A DNA stretch of 64,000 nucleotides, taken from contig JAWKMJ010000006.1 in assembly GCA_041392305.1 (NCBI GenBank), positions 1 to 64,000 of the forward strand, read 5' to 3'. Shown piece after piece: positions 61,291 through 64,000 of the stretch (the first letter of the stretch is position 1; the number at the start of each line of letters is the position of its first letter). The notes beneath the pieces are model-generated. The model worked only from the letters and a program-made list of their open reading frames with translations. It was not told the origin of the DNA and did no database searches. Source of the DNA: JAGQYP01 sp041392305. Its GTDB lineage: Bacteria; Bacteroidota; Bacteroidia; Flavobacteriales_D; Crocinitomicaceae. The position numbers and the translations under genes were made by a program.

Positions 61291-62282
61291 TTAATTATGA
61301 ATAATTACGTACGGATTTTGTCTTTTTACCACAGCAAACATTCTTGCGATTAATTTACAAGCTACAGCATTAAGAACAGAATAAGTTGCCTTTCCTTCAT
61401 TTATTTTTCTTGAATAATATTTTTTCATTTGCGGATCATAGATCACAGCTGAATTGGCTGCATTCATTAGTAATGTTTTCATAATTTGATTTCTAAATTT
61501 AATAAGCCTCTTTATTGGACACTTTTGTCCCGAAGAGTTTTCAAAAGGAGCGATTCCTGAATAACAACTGAATTTTCTATGATTATCAAATGAGGTAAAA
61601 TTGTTGGTGTATACTATAATTTGAGCAGCTACAATTATGCCGATTCCTTTAACTGAGGTGATTAATTCAAAGTTTCTATGGGATCTCTTGATTTGATTTA
61701 ATTTTTATCTTTTATTTTGCTCTTCAACTTGATTAATTTCTTGGTTTAGTTGTTCAATTTGCTTTTGACAGATTAGTATTGCTGTTTCATCTTCGCTAGA
61801 TACTTTGGATGCTATTGTGTGAGTCTTTAAAAACTGTTCTTATAACTAGATCTGGTTTTAATCAAATGTCTTCGAACGGAAAGTAATTGCTTAATCACAA
61901 GTAGTTCCTTAACGGGTAACTTAGAAGGCTTAAGACGCATTTTGAATAGCTGCAAATTCAGCAATACGAATGGCATCTATTCGATCATTCTTACCTCTTT
62001 ATACCCTGAGAGAGGATAATCTCCTGGGCTGGAACTACCGAATATAAAAGAGATTTTTGATCCAAATGCCATAAGTTCAAGTCCATAATTACCTGTGTGT
62101 TCGAAACAAAACCAGTAAGAGTCGGCATTCCCCTTTTTCAGTAATTGATTAATTAATTTAAAAATGTGCTTTTGATTATTATCGATTCTTTTCTCAGAAA
62201 TAATCTTTTTCGAATCAGTCTCCAAGACTGCAACATCTAACCAATCCTTGGAGATGTCGATACCTACATAAAATCTTTTCAT
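61291..62282 (-). pseudogene. Decayed IS110-family (DEDD) transposase
   Basis: The N-terminus (from 62282) reads FYVGIDISKDWLDVAVLE and FEHTGNYG, the DEDD catalytic opening of IS110 transposases. It then diverges and stops at 61977. The C-terminal part is readable in segments: SVKGIGIIVAAQIIVYT, FSCYSGIAPFENSSG and IKFRNQIMKTLLMNAANSA, the Transposase_20 domain with its Ser region, ending at 61291. The coiled-coil middle (about 61690-61980) has in-frame stops and frame changes, so no intact protein can be made. A full-length parent would be about 320 residues. Confidence 0.9.
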
Positions 62283-62379
62283 ATCTTTACTTTAATTGAC
62301 TGTTGAACCAATATGAAGGAATAGCTAATACCTTTAATAAGCCTTAATGCTTAACATTCTAAATGGCGAAGCCTTCAGA

Positions 62380-62447
62380 AAAGAGGACAGGTCTAATACA
62401 CAAAATAGTTCATGACTAGAACTCCGTTTAGTTCACCTGTCTTCCTT
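62380..62447 (-). ncRNA. Structured non-coding end of the IS110 element (candidate bridge-RNA remnant)
   Basis: About 100-165 bp upstream of the transposase start lies a nested fold: GACAGGT (62386-62392) with ACCTGTC (62435-62441), enclosing GAACT (62419-62423) with AGTTC (62430-62434). IS110 elements encode a bridge RNA in the non-coding end next to the transposase, so position and folding fit. The match is inferential, and the strand of transcription is assumed from the transposase. Confidence 0.3.
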
Positions 62448-62498
62448 TGGTTCTTACTTAAAACTACTAAAAAGAATATATTGCTAATCTAAAGGTAT

Positions 62499-62593
62499 CT
62501 CCGTGTCTTCTCCGTGCATCTCCGTGTAACAAAAAAAAACACGAGCAAAAGAAGCCTCGCAGGTACATACCCAAATAGGAGAGACCCACGAGG
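62499..62593. repeat. Composite intergenic repeat A+B, copy 3
   Basis: Part A is CTCCGTGTCTTCTCCGTGCA-like, ending in GTGTAACAAAAAAAAACACG (62499-62542). Part B is CCTCGCAGGT ... ACCCACGAGG (62554-62593), an imperfect inverted repeat. Same order as at 30341 and 31441. Confidence 0.7.
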
Positions 62594-62626
62594 TAAAAAT
62601 TCCCAATTACACATTCCGAATTTCGA

Positions 62627-62647
62627 ATTACGCATTACGCATTACGC
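62627..62647. repeat. Heptanucleotide repeat (ATTACGC)x3 across the metZ stop codon
   Basis: Three exact copies of ATTACGC, preceded by ATTCCGAATTTCGA. The metZ stop codon (62635-62637) lies inside the array, so the final residues ...MRNA come from the repeat. Confidence 0.85.
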
Positions 62648-63840
62648 ATTCCAAATTCCTCTTTCCCAACCTCACAAACCGTTTTCGTCAAAGCCGCATT
62701 GATATCACACCAAATATCATCCACATGCTCCAATCCAACCGAAATTCTTACCATTCCTTCCCCAATTCCCACTGAAGCTCTTTCTTCCGGACTCAATTTC
62801 GAGTGCGTTGTAGAGGCTGGGTGAGTGGCTATTGATCTGGTGTCTCCGAGATTAGCTGTTAAACTCAATAATTTCAATCCATCTAGAAATTCTTTTCCTG
62901 CTTCCAATCCGCCTTTGATATTAAAGGTCACAATTCCGCCTCCAAATCTCATTTGTTTTTTTGCAATTTCATAGCCTGGGTGACTCTCCAAAAAAGGATA
63001 TTTTACATTTTCCACATTGGGGTGAGCTTCTAGTCTTTTTGCTATTTCCAATGCATTGGATGAATGTTTTTCCACGCGCAATGGCAAAGTCTCAATGGAT
63101 TTAGACAAGACCCACGCATTAAACGGACTAATGCATGGGCCTGTATGTCTGGCAAACCCCTGAATCTCATCAATGAGGTCTTGATTCCCGACAATGACTC
63201 CTCCCAGAGTCCGACCCTGACCATCGATGTATTTGGTGGCAGAATGAATGGACAAATGCGCACCAAATTTCAAGGGTTGCTGAATGATGGGTGTAGCAAA
63301 ACAGTTATCTACCACAAAAATTAAGTTGTGTTTTTTTGCCAAAGCACCAGCTAATTCTAAATCCACTATATCTACTCCTGGGTTCGAAGGAGTTTCCAGG
63401 TACAATATTTTAGTGTTTTCTTGAATGTGATCTTCCCAAGAATCAAAATCATCAATAGGAACATAAGTATGATGGATTCCCCATTTTGGAAGAATTTCAT
63501 TGAACAATCTATGTGTAGATCCAAAAACAGATTTACACGATAAAACATGGTCGCCACTCGACAATAAAGCTCCAAAAGTGGTGAAAATAGCTGCCATTCC
63601 ACTTGCAGTTGCCCATCCGGCTTCTGCACCTTCCAGCATGGCTATTTTTGTTATGAATTCCGACACATTTGGGTTGGAATATCTGGAATACACATCTCCT
63701 TCAATCTCCTCTGAAAACTGAGCTCTCATATCTTCCGAATCGTGGAAGGTGTAAGAAGAAGTAAGATAGAGCGGTACTGAATGTTCTTGGTACTGACTGC
63801 GCTCTGTTTGTAGTCTTATGGCTAATGTTTCTGGGTTCAT
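62635..63840 (-). CDS. metZ: O-succinylhomoserine sulfhydrylase / Cys-Met metabolism PLP enzyme
   Basis: 401 residues from MNPETLAIRLQ at 63840; an ATG 15 codons upstream would overlap the osmC-like gene. PLP-binding motifs are YSRYSNPN (51-58), ASGMAAIFTTFGAL, VDNCFATP and the Schiff-base Lys203 in IHSATKYIDGQGR. The GGGIVTFNIKGG and LGDTRSIATHPASTTHS segments fit the MetB/MetZ branch, so it probably makes homocysteine from succinylhomoserine. Cystathionine synthase or lyase activity cannot be excluded. The last residues (EEFGMRNA) are read from an ATTACGC repeat. It begins 1 bp after the osmC-like stop. Confidence 0.88.
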   Translation of the reverse strand: MNPETLAIRLQTERSQYQEHSVPLYLTSSYTFHDSEDMRAQFSEEIEGDVYSRYSNPNVSEFITKIAMLEGAEAGWATASGMAAIFTTFGALLSSGDHVLSCKSVFGSTHRLFNEILPKWGIHHTYVPIDDFDSWEDHIQENTKILYLETPSNPGVDIVDLELAGALAKKHNLIFVVDNCFATPIIQQPLKFGAHLSIHSATKYIDGQGRTLGGVIVGNQDLIDEIQGFARHTGPCISPFNAWVLSKSIETLPLRVEKHSSNALEIAKRLEAHPNVENVKYPFLESHPGYEIAKKQMRFGGGIVTFNIKGGLEAGKEFLDGLKLLSLTANLGDTRSIATHPASTTHSKLSPEERASVGIGEGMVRISVGLEHVDDIWCDINAALTKTVCEVGKEEFGMRNA

Positions 63841-63841
63841 T

Positions 63842-64000
63842 CTAATTGATTTTAAATGAAGTGGTGATCTCGCAAGTAGCTTCAAGTATGCGTGTTACCG
63901 AACAATATTTTTCCATTGTTAGGTCGATCGCTCTTTGAACTTTATGCGGTTCCAATTCACCTTTAAAGAGAAAAGCCACTTCGATCTTGGTAAAGATTTT
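63842..64000 (-). CDS. OsmC-like protein, C-terminal part only
   Basis: The last 52 codons of a gene entering from the right edge. The sequence FTKIEVAFLFKGELEPHKVQ followed by RAIDLTMEKYCSVTRIL fits the C-terminal half of the OsmC/YhfA family, including the conserved Cys of EKYCSV. Members reduce organic hydroperoxides or act in sulfur metabolism. The stop codon is 1 bp from the metZ start, so the two form an operon. Confidence 0.78.
   Translation of the reverse strand, partial: KIFTKIEVAFLFKGELEPHKVQRAIDLTMEKYCSVTRILEATCEITTSFKIN

Overview
The window comes from a member of the Bacteroidota, most likely the Flavobacteriales. The pointers are type IX secretion C-terminal domains on large exoproteins, promoter elements of the TAnnTTTG type typical of the phylum, a MoaC-MoaB fusion, a B12-dependent methylmalonyl-CoA mutase pair, and a low G+C content (about 35-38%, by eye). 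No rRNA, tRNA or CRISPR array was seen. The family-level placement is inference.

Region 1-31.5 kb is mostly housekeeping and secreted-protein genes. It holds an M61 peptidase (cut by the window edge), a four-helix-bundle protein, an HtrA/DegP protease, a tight run dapF - unknown - GNAT - mltG - bioA, three secreted proteins with type IX features, YiaA-like membrane proteins, mutBA, a REP-associated (RAYT) transposase between stem-loop repeats, an EI24 protein, an M28 lipoprotein peptidase with an apparent -1 frameshift, yidC, pyrG, terC and an alpha/beta hydrolase. The spaces between genes are rich in repeats: a 24-copy heptanucleotide array inside one copy of a duplicated 232-bp unit, several dispersed elements, and a long perfect palindrome.

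Region 31.5-61.1 kb is a self-contained nitrate-respiration island. It has three Crp/Fnr regulators, a complete bis-MGD molybdenum-cofactor route (moaA, moaCB fusion, moaD, moaE, moeB, moeA, mobA), molybdate uptake (modABC), two NarK transporters, an outer-membrane beta-barrel, the nar operon (cytochrome c - narG - narH - narJ - cytochrome c/narI fusion), NO/iron-sulfur stress proteins (RIC/ScdA, a hemerythrin-domain protein, DoxX) and a B12-dependent class II ribonucleotide reductase. No nitrite, NO or N2O reductase is present, so the encoded chemistry stops at nitrite within this window.

Most transcription starts of the island carry a palindrome ATGAT-N4-ATCAT (core TGAT-N4-ATCA, as for FNR). 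In the best cases it is centred 33-34 bp upstream of the centre of a TAnnTTTG-like -7 element. This links the nar operon, ric, doxX, two of the regulators, moeA and nrdJ into one candidate regulon for low oxygen or nitrogen oxides.

Region 61.1-64 kb holds a decayed IS110-family element with a structured non-coding end, a third copy of a composite intergenic repeat, an O-succinylhomoserine sulfhydrylase-like gene and the 3' end of an OsmC-like gene.
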